Origin: Polychytrium aggregatum | Lineage: Eukaryota; Chytridiomycota; Chytridiomycetes; Polychytriales | Assembly: GCF_025602895.1 (NCBI RefSeq) | Contig: NW_026516213.1 | Span: forward strand, 186,001-250,000 | Direction of reading: 5' to 3' | Length of the DNA: 64,000 nucleotides | Shown here: in pieces, positions 12,289 through 22,804 of the stretch | Layout: each line of letters begins with the position of its first letter | Position numbering within the stretch: position 1 is the first letter of the stretch | Made by a program: the position numbers and the translations under genes | The notes under the pieces: model-generated | What the model was told of the DNA's origin: nothing | Database searches by the model: none | What the model saw: the letters and a program-made list of their open reading frames with translations, nothing else

Positions 12289-13472
12289 TCAAGCTTCCTC
12301 GTCTTCGTCTTCAATATCATCTTCATCCTCGTCCAGGCCATCGCCCCCATCATCGTCAAAGTCGTCGTCCATGCCGTCAAAGTCGTCGAGATCAAAGTCG
12401 TCGTCGCTCTGGGCGTTGGCGGCGGTCTGGGAAATCTTGTTGGCGCCGTCCTCGTCGCCACGCTCGATCTTGCGCATGTACGAACGGCGCTGGCGCTCGT
12501 TCATACTGCCCAGCAGACGATCGTGGTCTTGCTGGGACTTGAGGATCTCCTGTGGAGTGGGCGCATTGCTGATGAAGGAACAACGAAAGAGCGACGTTAT
12601 GAGTTAATAAGTGAGTGAGTGAGTGAGTGAGTGGGATTGTTTGGTTGAGAGACATGGTATCGCCTTCATTCTGCGATTCCTGTGTATGTTCCCATTCCTC
12701 TCATCCATCCCACTATTAATTCATTCATTCATCTGACCCTCTCTCAATCTGTCAGCATCTGCAAGCAGAAAAAAAGGTCCTGGAATGGGGGGGGAGTGTA
12801 TGCCTTACTCGTTGACAATCTCCTGCGACTGCTGGCACTTTGCACAGACTTTCTTATCGGCCGCGCACTTGTTGCAGATGATGTGATAGGCCTCAGTGAC
12901 GGATTTTTGGTTGCACTTGACGCTGATGGAAGGAAGAGATGTCAGTTCATTCGACGGTGATGGGGTCAGCGATTTTGCCAAGGCAGGGGAGGGATTGTCG
13001 AGGGTGGAAGGGATTGCCAACGATGGGAGGGCCATGCACAGTCCCCGACCACAGTTGAGGCTGAGCCAGATGGGATTGTGGATCGAGGCATAATGGACGT
13101 ACCACTTCTTGGGCTGAGTCAGGGGCTTGTACTTGTTCATGCGCTTTCTGTCAGCGGCGATGAATGGCCATCAGAATCAACAACAGTGGCAGCATCGACG
13201 TCGCCAGTGATGCGATCGCAACGTATGCCTATGCCAATGCACGTATGTATGCATGTACGGATGCGTTGACGTATGCATGCACTATAGAGAGACACACACC
13301 TCCATTGAAGGATCTCGACGCAGTGCCGACAGAGACCGCTGATGGGAGCCGCTGCGATCTTTTGCTGGATGTACGAGTGCTTGCTGACGGTGAAGGCAAA
13401 GGTGTTTTGGTGCTTCTGGCCGCTCTTCTTGGCGCCGCGCTTGCCCTTTGCGCTCGAGACCTTGCTGGACAT
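12289..13472 (-). CDS. C9orf85 / DUF2039 family protein
   Basis: Four exons on the minus strand (13472–13300, 13147–13103, 12922–12809, 12568–12289) give a protein with family landmarks in order. These are a basic start with QKHQNTFAF, a CRHCVEILQWR knuckle, KYKPLTQPKKC, then CNQKSVTEAYHIICNKCAADKK... with the CxxC pairs CNKC and CAKC, and an acidic tail of Asp/Glu runs. The KPKKCVKC-type motif is rebuilt across the second junction (TG|C), which supports the model. The human relative has no well-established function. The cysteine pairs suggest a zinc ribbon and the acidic tail a protein or RNA contact; both are inference. The start codon is fixed by the conserved N-terminal lysine-rich leader. 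Confidence 0.9.
12611..12633. repeat. GAGT tetranucleotide repeat in intron 3 of the DUF2039 gene
   Basis: A run of gagt units (gtgagtgagtgagtgagtga) just inside the intron bordered by 12809 and 12568. Confidence 0.8.
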
Positions 13473-13883
13473 GATTGAGTGTGGAAAGGATGATCCTGTC
13501 CTGTTTGTGTCAGTTGGGGGGGGGTGGGGTCGTCTCTGAATGCCAGTCGTCACGACTGGATGCGGGAGGCGGCAAGGCAGGAGTCGCTGGGTCGAGCTTG
13601 GACGGACAGTCGATTCTGGGGCTGTGATCCGAAATGCGAGCCAGGAAGAACCCGAAAGGAGAGCGGAGGGAGGAGACGAATGGGAGGGAGAAAAAAAAAA
13701 GTTGGTGGGACAGCCACGCCGATGCTGATTGGTCCGAGACATTCTGTCGATCGAACCACAGCATCGAGCCTGCACGGACTGTATACACTTTATTCAGAAA
13801 AAAACGGGACAATATAGCCGTTTCCATGAACATGTAGTATGTGCTGTGCTTGCGTCAAGCAAAGCCACAAGAAATAAAACAGA

Positions 13884-14270
13884 TCACTTTGGCAGCCTCC
13901 GAGTGAAGATCGCCGGTCGCTCTCCGGTCTCCACAATCGACCTGCATACTGTGATCATGTTGCGCGCCGCATTGACGTCGCGATTCCACACTGTCCGGCA
14001 GCTGGGATTCTTGCAGCTCCTGACAAAGTGGGAATTCGCGACATTGGGCGCTTTCAGATCCCCCAGCCGAGAGGGCTCCAGGCACTTGGAGCACACTTGC
14101 GAGGTGTTGAACTCGTTCGTCGAGACTACCTTGACGCTTCCATGATGGTGATTGGGACGGCGTCGGTGGTGCTCGAATTGCTCAAAGTACCGAGCAAACC
14201 GCTGCCTCCTCGGGCTGGATGCATAGCCCTTAGTACATGCGATGCAGCACACCAGAGTGGTTGATGGCAA
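13884..14270 (-). pseudogene. Fanzor (eukaryotic TnpB-like nuclease) C-terminal fragment
   Basis: An open stretch of 128 residues contains the signature end of the IS605 OrfB/TnpB and Fanzor family. TSQVCSKC and a following RSCKNPSC give the four-cysteine zinc ribbon, and VWNRDVNAARNM carries the RuvC-III aspartate. The upstream part with RuvC-I, RuvC-II and the guide-RNA-binding region is absent, so the piece cannot be an active RNA-guided nuclease. Fanzors are known passengers of several eukaryotic transposons, including mariner types, and occur in chytrids. The final residues, ending FTRRLPK, recur at 31.34 kb. Confidence 0.8.
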
Positions 14271-14307
14271 ATGCAGCCGAGACAGACTTGTGTTTCATGT
14301 GATTGCG

Positions 14308-14853
14308 CTAGCGAAGCGGAGCACCCTTCGGTGAGTATCCGTAAAGAGGGAAAATGGATCTCCTGATCCCTGTCTCATCGACAAAAACGAATCGTCGTGG
14401 GTCGATGGAGCGGACCTGGTCCCTGAACTGTGCCACTCGCTCATCCAGTCGCTTGGACTTGTAGAGGTGTGTTGCTCTCTTGTGAGAGAGACCTGCTCGC
14501 TGGATGGCAGTGTGGCAGAGTGAGAGTGATACTTTCCTCTGGAGGATGGACTCGAGCTTGCACCGCAACACAGGACCAGTCTGGAACGGGTCCTGTTCAA
14601 TCAGGGTGCGAATGACTGGACATGCCTGCTCGAAGAAAGTGGATCTGCGAGCTGGGACCCGGGATGGGTCATCCAGCTTGCATCCTCGGTGCCATCGATG
14701 GATGGTGCTCTTGGATACACTGAATATGGAGGCGACCTTACGCAGGCTATGGATGAGGGCGTAGCATCGCAATGCGGCGGTGCGAAAGTCGGATGTGTGG
14801 CGAATGGTCATGGCCAGCCCGCGATAACATTGGGTAACAAAATATTTGATCAA
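14308..14853 (-). pseudogene. Truncated Tc1/mariner-like transposase
   Basis: About 180 residues. The N-terminal helix-turn-helix region (SLRKVASIFSVSKSTIHRW) is followed by the start of the DDE domain, including RFVFVDETGIRRS with the first catalytic aspartate and YGYSPKGAPL. The frame then meets a stop, and the rest of the DDE domain with the second and third acidic residues is missing. The Fanzor fragment begins about 40 bp further on, so an internal deletion has probably fused two originally separate genes of the element. Confidence 0.8.
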
Positions 14854-14896
14854 TGGTCAAAACCCTGGGTGTCCCGTTTTTTATTGGATTGCCTGT

Positions 14897-15028
14897 AATT
14901 GGCATTCGACAGATGGCCATTGAGAAGGGCGTATGTATTCAAGAACCAGGGAAGAAACGACAAAAAAAGAGCACAATAGATTGCGAGTCTCAGAAGTTCA
15001 GGAGGCTCGGCATCCCGACGAAAGCAGA

Positions 15029-15112
<84 letters not shown>

Positions 15113-15325
15113 TAGAGATCCAGGTACAGAGGCGACTCAGGCTGAATAGCAAAAGACAATGGAGAGCCGCATGCCCAGTCCCGTCATCCAAGATAGGGGA
15201 AAGATACTGGTAGCCATACTATGGAACAGGAAGTGGCAAATCGATAAGGGACTGGTTGAGACCATCATAATCGAGAAAAGATGGAGATTGGCTCTGGCGA
15301 GCCTCGAGGCGGGAGTCCGGTCATT
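14897..15325. other. Intergenic DNA with a long GA microsatellite
   Basis: Lies between the mobile-element remnant and the 3' end of the C2H2 gene. It holds a perfect (GA)n tract from about 15031 to 15108 (roughly 39 dinucleotides). No gene is seen. Confidence 0.7.
15031..15108. repeat. (GA)n dinucleotide microsatellite
   Basis: An uninterrupted alternation of g and a for about 78 bp. It gives artificial Arg-Glu or Ser-Leu dipeptide frames on either strand, which are not genes. Confidence 0.95.
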
Positions 15326-16819
15326 CTATGACAGCAGGCTCTGGATAGACAGACTGCCGCGGCTCAGAAGCGAGGACGACGACTCTGGCCCCTCGCAAGG
15401 GCCAGAGAGGGACAGGGGCCTTCGTGGTGCCTCATACTGCGGGTACGAGTGCGGCCTGTACTCGGGATCGGCTGTCGGATATTCGCCGCGAGAGTCCGAG
15501 GGACGCCCGTATCCAGGGTAAGGAGCGGGAGGATACGACGCTGCAGCATGCGCCGGAGGAGCTGGAGGAGCCGGGCTCGACATGGGGTCGTAGCTGGACG
15601 CCGAGGGCCGTGGGAACGACGATGACGATGACGATGACGATGGCGGCAGCGGCGGCGCGTGGTGGCTGCGGGGCGAGTAGTTCCGGTCGTGGTCGACCAG
15701 CCGAGGATCAACCGTGGTGCGGGGAAACGCCGGCGGTCGGCCACGATGAGGCAGATGGACAAATGGCGGCGACGAGTGCGGGGGGTACGGCGAGACAGAG
15801 TGTGGGGCAGACGGGTTTGCGGAATAGGGGTCTTGGGCTGGCGGCCATGGCGACGAGTCGCTGGAGCGCCGAGGCGAAGTGGCCAACGTCGAGATAGAGG
15901 CGTCGGCCCTGGAGTATGGCGATACCCGGTAGCGCTCATAGAGCGAATCGGACTCGCGTCGCTGGAGGACGGGAGTGGCAGGACCGTCTTGGTGGTGATA
16001 GCGCTGATGCGGCCGCATGCGGCGGGCCGAGCCGCGCCTGAAGAGAGACTCGGTGGATTCGGAGGATGGCGCCGAATAGGCCCGGTGTGCCCGCGGGCCT
16101 TGGTGGGACTCGCCAAAGGGCGCCAGGTCATGGTGCAGGCCCGGGTGCAACACGGAGGAGCCCGAGGGAGGAGGAGGAGGAGGAGGATGATGATGCGCCT
16201 GGCCGACCGAGCTCGACGGCGGATATCCAGCAACCGAGTAGCGCCGGGGCACCGAGGCGGCCTCGGGCGAGCGGTCGCCGTCGGTGTAGTCCATGTCCAT
16301 GTAAGGAGAGCTTGGCACAAACTCGGGCGAGTCACTCGAGCGATGCGGGTGGGGAGCTTGGGCCGCGACGTCGGCAAAGGAGGCGTCAGGGGAGGCCGAT
16401 GGCGAGGGCGAGGGCGAGTGAGCGGCTCGCATGTCGTATTGGGCCAGGGCGTGAGGAGCGGCACCAGCCATGGCCGAGTTTTCGTGGTATTCGGTTTCGA
16501 TGTGACGCTTCAGGGCATCGGAGCGAGCAAAGCCGAGGCCGCACTTTTGGCATGTGTAGGGGCGTACATGGGTGTGGATGCTGCGGATGTGCCGTTGCAG
16601 ATCGTGCTTGCGCCGAAAGGCAACGGCACAAAACTCGCAGGCGTACGGACGTTGGGCCGAGTGCACCAGCAGATGGGAACGCAGGTTGAAGCGGCGGGTG
16701 AAGAAGCGCTTGCAGCCAGGATGCGGGCAGGCAAAGGGTTTGTTGGGGGCGGCTTCGCGTTCCTCGAGGGTCGCAGAGGAGTCCTCGGGAGGATTCTGGG
16801 GCTGGGGATGCATGGTCAT
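15326..16819 (-). CDS. C2H2 zinc-finger transcription factor, three N-terminal fingers
   Basis: A single uninterrupted exon of 497 residues from ATG at 16819 to a stop at 15326. Three adjacent C2H2 fingers lie at about residues 31–53 (CPHPGC...HLLVH), 61–82 (CEFC...HIRSIH) and 90–112 (CQKC...HIETEYH), joined by TGEKP-like linkers (SAQRPYA, THVRPYT). The remainder is disordered and rich in Ser, Pro, Arg and Tyr with poly-His and poly-Pro, ending in a hydrophobic SLSIQSLLS. Tandem fingers of this spacing bind DNA in the nucleus, and the tail probably serves regulation. A second possible start lies two codons in. I cannot name an orthologue. Confidence 0.9.
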   Translation of the reverse strand: MTMHPQPQNPPEDSSATLEEREAAPNKPFACPHPGCKRFFTRRFNLRSHLLVHSAQRPYACEFCAVAFRRKHDLQRHIRSIHTHVRPYTCQKCGLGFARSDALKRHIETEYHENSAMAGAAPHALAQYDMRAAHSPSPSPSASPDASFADVAAQAPHPHRSSDSPEFVPSSPYMDMDYTDGDRSPEAASVPRRYSVAGYPPSSSVGQAHHHPPPPPPPSGSSVLHPGLHHDLAPFGESHQGPRAHRAYSAPSSESTESLFRRGSARRMRPHQRYHHQDGPATPVLQRRESDSLYERYRVSPYSRADASISTLATSPRRSSDSSPWPPAQDPYSANPSAPHSVSPYPPHSSPPFVHLPHRGRPPAFPRTTVDPRLVDHDRNYSPRSHHAPPLPPSSSSSSSSFPRPSASSYDPMSSPAPPAPPAHAAASYPPAPYPGYGRPSDSRGEYPTADPEYRPHSYPQYEAPRRPLSLSGPCEGPESSSSLLSRGSLSIQSLLS

Positions 16820-18044
16820 GAGTAGCGAGGGAGGCTCAGGCTAGTTCCGAAAGGGGGGGGGATGAAGCGAGAAGACACGGCGAGGGGGCGAAAGAGGGAA
16901 AGTTGCTGGGTCCTGGGGGGCTGGTGTGTCCTGGGCTGGGGGGTTATCGGCCGGGGCGTCCTTGGTGAGAACAGGACAGGCCGAGGGTGGTGGTAGACAG
17001 AGCCGAGGAGCAGCGACGGATAGATGCAGACCAAGTCTGGCTGAGCAACTGAGGGTACGGGTCCAGGCAGCAAGTACAGGGCCGTTGGTCTCTGGCTTGA
17101 GGACCGTGGGAGATGTCGCGGCGGTGGCTATCCGGGCTACGGGCTACGGGGCAACTGGCGACAGGCGTCTATGGGCGTTGCGGGGCGGCAGTACCGGCGC
17201 GAGCAAGCTGCTTTTTGGGTTCAGGAGACAAAAGTTGGAGGAAGGCCTTTTTTTTTTTTGGAGGCGACGGCGGTTGGGCGAGTTAGGAGTCCAGGCGGGA
17301 GATCAGAGCAGACCAACAGCGAGGGAAGGGTTGTCCACGGGAGACTCTTGCGCCCCAGCAAACAGGACCTCAAAGGAAAGAACAGAGGCAGAGCCGAAGA
17401 GAGAAACCCGGCGTGGAGTCGGGCAAAGTGGAGTGGGGGGGGGAGCAGGGGGGGGGCAGCGGGCTCATGGAGCAGCCCAGCCATTTCTCGATCTATATAG
17501 CCGGCCCAGGCCAAGCGGCACTGGCCAGGAAGGACGCACGCCCCCCCGACAAAGCCGGCCTCAGCTGCCTGCGATCCCCGCGCGGCACCCGCTGTGGTTA
17601 CCTTTGCTGGCGTGCGGCAGCGCGGACGGCCAAGAGGACGAAATGATCCTTGCGTGGATGGTGGCCGCGGGCCTGAAAGGGGCCGGACAGCGCTTGCTGG
17701 CAAGGGTCTGTGGGCGGCTGTGGCAGCGGCGCTTAGCCTTGTTGGGCGGGGGGGGGAAGGCAAGGCCAAGGGAGCAGTGCGCCGAACAATGACGGTTACT
17801 TGCCTGCAATTGCCTGCAATTGCCTGGACTGGCCTGCAATTGTCCAGGGGCAGCGGCGAGAAGAAGCTTCAGCCTGGACAGCACAAGCAGCAAGAGCCAA
17901 GGGTGTCGGCGATGGCCTTTGTTGTCGGCGCAAACAAACCAAGAGGGACCACGCAGCTCAGCTGATGGGCGCCGCGAGATGGGCCGAGCAGGAGCAACAG
18001 GCGATTTTCACAGCAGCCAGAGAGCGTCTGCGTGAAGGCCGGTG

Positions 18045-18152
18045 GACGGGTGTGCGATGGATGTGAGCGATGGAGATGCGATGGAGATGTGCGATGGATG
18101 TGAGCGATGGAGATGCGATGGTCGTTAAAAGGTCGTTAAAAGGTCGTTAAAA
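18045..18152. repeat. Short tandem repeats (gatggatgtgagc-type, then ggtcgttaaaa)
   Basis: A 34–36-bp unit built from gcgatggatgtgagcgatgg is present about twice. It is followed directly by three copies of the 11-bp unit ggtcgttaaaa. Confidence 0.8.
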
Positions 18153-19548
18153 GTGCAGCACTGCTGGCAACAGACCGGCAACAGACCGGCAACCGACACC
18201 AAGGTTAGTCTTTAGACTTTCGGCGACGCTCTGCTGTGCGGTGCGCCCAACCTTTTGGACACCTCGGCTGGGCTCTGGATGCCGGTGGCCTTTGTGGCTC
18301 TCGAATTGGCTTTGATGAGGGCTACCGCAACGTCGCACACACCGGCGCTGTGCCCTGCGCATGACCAGTACCGCCCGACCCGGCCTGTTGCGCACCACCA
18401 GGCAGGCAGTGGATGCGCCGAGGAAGGCGGCTGAGCAGGCCAGCGAGGGGGAACCACCTGTCGAGGCCGCCACGAAGCTTTGTCGGCGAGGATGCACCTT
18501 GGCTTGCCTTGTTATCGCTTGGGGGGGGGGAGACCGCATGTCCCCCCCCCTGGAAGACTCTGCGTCTGATCCGAGCGAGGGGTTGCATGTCCTCGACCCA
18601 AGGGTCTCGCGCCCGAGAACAGACTGTCACATCGTGCTTGAGAATAGACTGGCATCTCTGAGGAAGTGAAACTGGCCCGGAGATGCACTTTTCCTCCCAG
18701 AGCGACGGCGGCCCCGCTCCTCTGCCGAGCCCGCGGCCCATGGTGTCGCCGCGCGGACGGACTGGCGGGGCTGGGCGACAGGCACATACCCCCCTTGGCG
18801 TGTGCGTCGCCGGTGGGAGGCTTTTGCGGCATGGCCCGGCGAGAGGCTTATCCAGTCTGTCGTCGCCGTCTTGGGCAGGATCCGCTCTCCCCCCCCAGAC
18901 CATGACAGACTCGACAGCCAGGGCCAGGACCAGCATCGATTGGGGAACCAGCGCGGGCGGACCAGCGAGTCCAGTAAAGCCCGGCGCGCCCAGCAAGGGC
19001 CTGGCGAGATGGGCCAGGCGGGATGGAGATGGATGGGGATGGATGGGGACGGCATGGCTGGGCTCGCTCCGTGCTCCAAGCTGTCTACCCACGGGCCAAA
19101 GGAAGGACGGCGGTTCCACCAAGAGGCTGCGACGATGAGCAAGGATATGCGCGGTTTATAGCATTTTGGCATGGACAACTTGTCGCATATTTGACATGGT
19201 CGCCGCAACACACATCACTGTCCATAGCATCGTCCATAGCATCGCCCACAGCACCATCCGGACTGCCGGCAGAACTACTTGGATGCCGCCGCGATGCCGA
19301 TGCTTGCCTTGCAATTCAAGCAATTCTTGCAATTCCTGCACACCGATCCCGCACGCCACTTCGTTGCTGCCGTTCCGCACACGCCTGTCTCCTGGCAATT
19401 CCATCCTGCCACACATGTCCCCTTGCCGATCCGTCCCACCGGAGGCGTCGCACGCCCTCCATACATTGCATCGCACCGCACCCTGCCCTGGACGCGCGGC
19501 GCTCTGCACGTCGTTGCGCAAGCGGCGTCGTGTTCATCAACGGGCAAG

Positions 19549-19608
19549 GAGCAGATCGACCTTGCGAATCGACCGTGCGAATCGACCTTGCGAATCGGCC
19601 TTGCGTCG
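19549..19608. repeat. 15-bp tandem repeat (gaccttgcgaatcg)
   Basis: About four diverged copies of tcgaccttgcgaatc in a row, with single-base differences between copies. No coding role is apparent. Confidence 0.75.
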
Positions 19609-20205
19609 TCCCAAGCCTGCTGCACCGTGACAGCCAACACCGCCAGACCCTCCCAGCATGGCGTGGACCTGGCTGCAAAAGGCCGCCCAAGTGCGTCAAG
19701 TCCACGCCAGGTCCACGCCTTTGTCGCGGTGCAGGGTCCTTGCCAGGACAGCCAAAGCAGTGAGTCACCACCGATGCACCTGCCGTGATTGGCTGCCGTG
19801 CCCCGCTTGTTGCAGCGCGCCGCCAACCAATCCGCGGCCCGAACAGGCACATAAGGGACCCACGCCGCCGCGCACAGAATACAGCCCATGGCGGTCTTGT
19901 GCTCCGCAGCGCCGATCGCCCAAGGGGCGGACCCCATGACGGCCCTGTGCGCCCGTCGGCGCCGCGCTCGCTCGGGGCGCCAGAGTCACGGGCTGGCGGG
20001 TGCCCGATGACCGTGCTGGCGGCGTGCGCGGCGCGGCTTCCCATTGGCCACGGGTGAATCGCTCTCGCCCGTAGCGAGCACCGTGAGTCACCGTGCCGCC
20101 GTGTCCGCGCGCTGGCCTGCCGCCACCGCCGGAGTTATTGCTCAACAATTGCCCGGCCGGCTGCACTCCCGCGCTCGTCGATTGCGGCAGGTCTGTCTCG
20201 CACGC

Positions 20206-20210
<5 letters not shown>

Positions 20211-20240
<30 letters not shown>
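20211..20240. repeat. (CT)n dinucleotide microsatellite
   Basis: Roughly 15 CT dinucleotides in the gene-poor interval left of enkurin. Confidence 0.9.
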
Positions 20241-20244
<4 letters not shown>

Positions 20245-21059
20245 CCCCCTGCATCACTCAGCCGCCACAGGCATTCAGCCATAACCCTCCTCCACCGGGG
20301 TTGCAGTGGCGCTCGAGGGGGGGCCTGTGCGTGCGTCGCCTTGTTGCGCCGTGCTCACGGCTCCTGTCCAACCTCTGCGGCCCAGACAGGCAAGGCGGGA
20401 AGGTCGCGCTCTCCGTCGCGGCCCCTTGCGCCTGGGCTGGAGCGACGCCGCCGATCGGGATAGATGTCCCACCCGCTTGTGCTTCCCGTGGCCGCTCTCC
20501 AAGCCGAGTCACGGCGCCACCTGCCCCGCCACAGCGCCTGCATCGTCGATTGGTGCATCGCTGCCAGCGGCGAGATTGCGCCGATATTGGGCGTTGTTGC
20601 CGGGGTCGCACCGCCCATGTCCGCTGGCCTGCACCGCCCATGTCCGCCGCGTCGCTAATGTCGCACCTCTGTCACCGCGGCCGCCTCTGGTGTTGCGCCG
20701 CCGGCTGATCTGGGACTTGTTGTGCCGCGTTGCCCTGTGGTCGGGGCTGAGCTCCACCGTCACGTTGTGTCCGCGCCAGGAACCCAAAGCCTGGCGGCAC
20801 CGCCACGAGGGACATGCGGGCCAGGCCGTGGTCGAGACTCCTGCATTTGGGTTGTCGCTCAGTCGCAGCAGATATCTCCTGGCCATCACTCTGTCGCTGC
20901 CCGGTCGTTGTCCGGCAGTCACCTGGGCATCGCTTGCTCGTTGTCGACAGCGTCGCCTCCCCCCGTGGGCCCATGGTCCGCTCAAATTTGTCCCCGGCAC
21001 CGAGCACGGATGTCTGTGCATCGGCCGGCCTGGGTCCGCAAACGCATCGCTGCCTGCCC

Positions 21060-22479
21060 CTATCGGGCCTCGATGACACTCTTGTGGCTCATCTTGCTGA
21101 TCATGGACTCGACCTGCCGCAGGTCATCTTCCAGCTTCTGCTTCCTGCATAATGGAAGCCGTGCGGGATGCACGAGGCGGCATGTCATCAACGTGGTTTT
21201 GGGGCGACTCCCATGGCATCAAACACAGATGCTCGCCACCCGACCCTCTCGCTTCTCATTGCGTCGCCTCCTGCCCCCGCACCACCAGCCGCACCATCAG
21301 CCGCACCATCAGCCGCATCCATTGCCGGGTCCTGCGTCCATCGGCATGCTGTTCCCACGTGCGGCTATATCCCGGTCCGTGCTTGCCCACCTGCGTTTCT
21401 GTGAGAACGTGTCCACCACGATCGGCATCCGCGAATAGTCCCGTTCGAGCTGCGAGTGGAAGGCCTGGAGCTCAGAGAGCTTCTGCAGTCGCTCCTGCTC
21501 CGTCAGCAGCACCAGCTTCTCGCCCCGTTCGTTGACAGAGATGGTGCCGGCCAGCTCGTGCTTTGGTGCTGGTGGCTGGCCTGCCAACGATCGGGTCGTC
21601 GCTGGTGTCGTCTTGCGGACTGCTCCTGGCTTGCTCCGGATGGCCGATCCTCGCTCTCTGCCGTCATGAGCCTCGTCGGATGCACTCCCGATGATGTCGT
21701 CGTCGGCCCCGACATCCAGCATCTCTGACAGGCGGGATTCGGGTTGGAGTGTCGCCAAACAGGTGTGCACTCGTCAGTCCTCGATCGGTTATACTATCGC
21801 CCCGATTGCACCGGCTCGTCTGCACATTCCCCTTACCAAGTCGAGTCGGGACGGGCTGTCGCAGCGATGCTTTCTTGCCTTTCCGGCCGCGAACCGTTTT
21901 GGTCGGCGCTGTCGGCTGGCTTCTCCCAGTGGCAAAATACAGGCCTGTCGAGGAGCATGGGACCGTGCCCTGGGACGGATGGGCTGCATTGACAGGCGCT
22001 GTTGGAGAACCCTTGCGACCGGGCATCATGTCTGCAATGGGATGTGTTGGCGTGAGCACGGGTTCCCGGCGTAACGATTTGTCCATCTGTCACGCATGGA
22101 TGATGGAATCCATCCCTCATCCTCGATCCAAACCGCTCGTTGATCCGCCCCTTGACACTTCTCGAGCCACCTCGCCAAGCCTTGCCGTCATTCTCACGTC
22201 TGTCTTGCCGGCACTTTTACCTGACGCCGAGCCATGCGACGAGTTGAGCGGGCTCATGACCTTGCCCAAGCCCTGCATCGGCACTCTGGAGCCGCCCGCC
22301 GGCTTGGTAGGAGTGCGAGAGGCCTTCAGATCCGCCCGCACCGACTGAGCAAACTTGGAGCGGTACATGGCTGGGACGGTTGGTGCGGGCTTGACCAGTG
22401 CGTAGATGGACTCGTCATAAGGATCCGACGGCGTTGGCTTGGCCTCTACGGAGGGATGGATGCGCACGTTCGCCGACAT
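21060..22479 (-). CDS. ENKUR: Enkurin, ciliary microtubule-associated protein
   Basis: Four exons (22479–22198, 22086–21837, 21724–21391, 21144–21060) join in frame. The N-terminus has the enkurin hallmark DESIYALVKPAPTVPAMYRS (compare ESIYNLI...PPRY). The next exon supplies DKSLRREPVL, like the FLKK...EPVL segment of other enkurins. The C-terminal enkurin domain is well kept, with LLTEQERLQKLSELQAFHS, RMPIVVDTF and KRRKQKLEDDLRQVE, ending ...KSVIEAR. In animals enkurin binds calmodulin and TRPC channels and is a microtubule inner protein of motile cilia. Here it implies that the organism builds a flagellum. It is divergently arranged with the RabGGTase gene, with a 325-bp gap between the start codons. 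Confidence 0.88.
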
Positions 22480-22804
22480 TGTGTATCGCGTGGTCGTTAT
22501 GAGGCGACGAGCTGTTCTGGTGATCGCGAAGGACCAAGGGTCTGTCTCTGACGTGTCCTTGGCGAGAATCGGCGCTGCAGCAAGCGACGGTCCTGCTTCT
22601 GGGCGCTGAAAGACAGAGCGTCCTCGGGTGTTTGGAGGATGGTCCTGAGCGGCTTCGGGTCGCAGGCCGTCCGTCGTCTGTGCGGTTGAGGCGAGCCTCG
22701 CTGATTGGGGTGGCCCTGGCTCGCGCCGATCAAAGCCGCCAGACTTTGTGATTCGCTCTGGCTCCATTGCTCACCGTCATCTCACTCGTATCCCGCAATC
22801 CGCC
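22480..22804. promoter_or_regulatory. Divergent promoter region, enkurin / RABGGTB
   Basis: 325 bp separate the two start codons on opposite strands, so both promoters must lie here. No specific element was recognised. Confidence 0.5.

Larger units (their letters stand above)
13782..14896. mobile_element. Decayed Tc1/mariner-like element carrying Fanzor sequence
   Basis: About 1.1 kb bounded by imperfect inverted ends. The left end near 13791–13814 contains AAAAAAACGGGACA and the right end near 14866–14890 reads GGGTGTCCCGTTTTTTATT, the inverse. Between them, both on the minus strand, lie the N-terminal half of a transposase and the C-terminal third of a Fanzor-like nuclease. No complete gene remains. 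A related short element with the same type of ends and the same Fanzor 3' end lies at 31.2–31.47 kb in the opposite orientation, which supports the boundaries. Exact target-site duplications were not resolved. Confidence 0.75.
16820..21059. other. 4.2-kb GC-rich region without a convincing gene
   Basis: Open frames up to about 290 codons occur on both strands, but they overlap, show low complexity and carry no recognisable domain or coherent intron–exon pattern. The region contains several small repeats (separate entries). It may hold a long promoter or 5' leader for the leftward C2H2 gene, a non-coding RNA, or a fast-evolving gene I cannot recognise. Confidence 0.5.

Noticed and set aside
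15031-15108. Arg-Glu or Ser-Leu repeat proteins encoded by the GA tract
   Set aside because: It is a simple (GA)n microsatellite; the frames on either strand are artefacts.
18322-19122. A 266-codon minus-strand frame in the gene-poor region
   Set aside because: It has biased Pro/Arg/Gly composition, competing frames on both strands and no motif or intron logic; length is explained by GC content.
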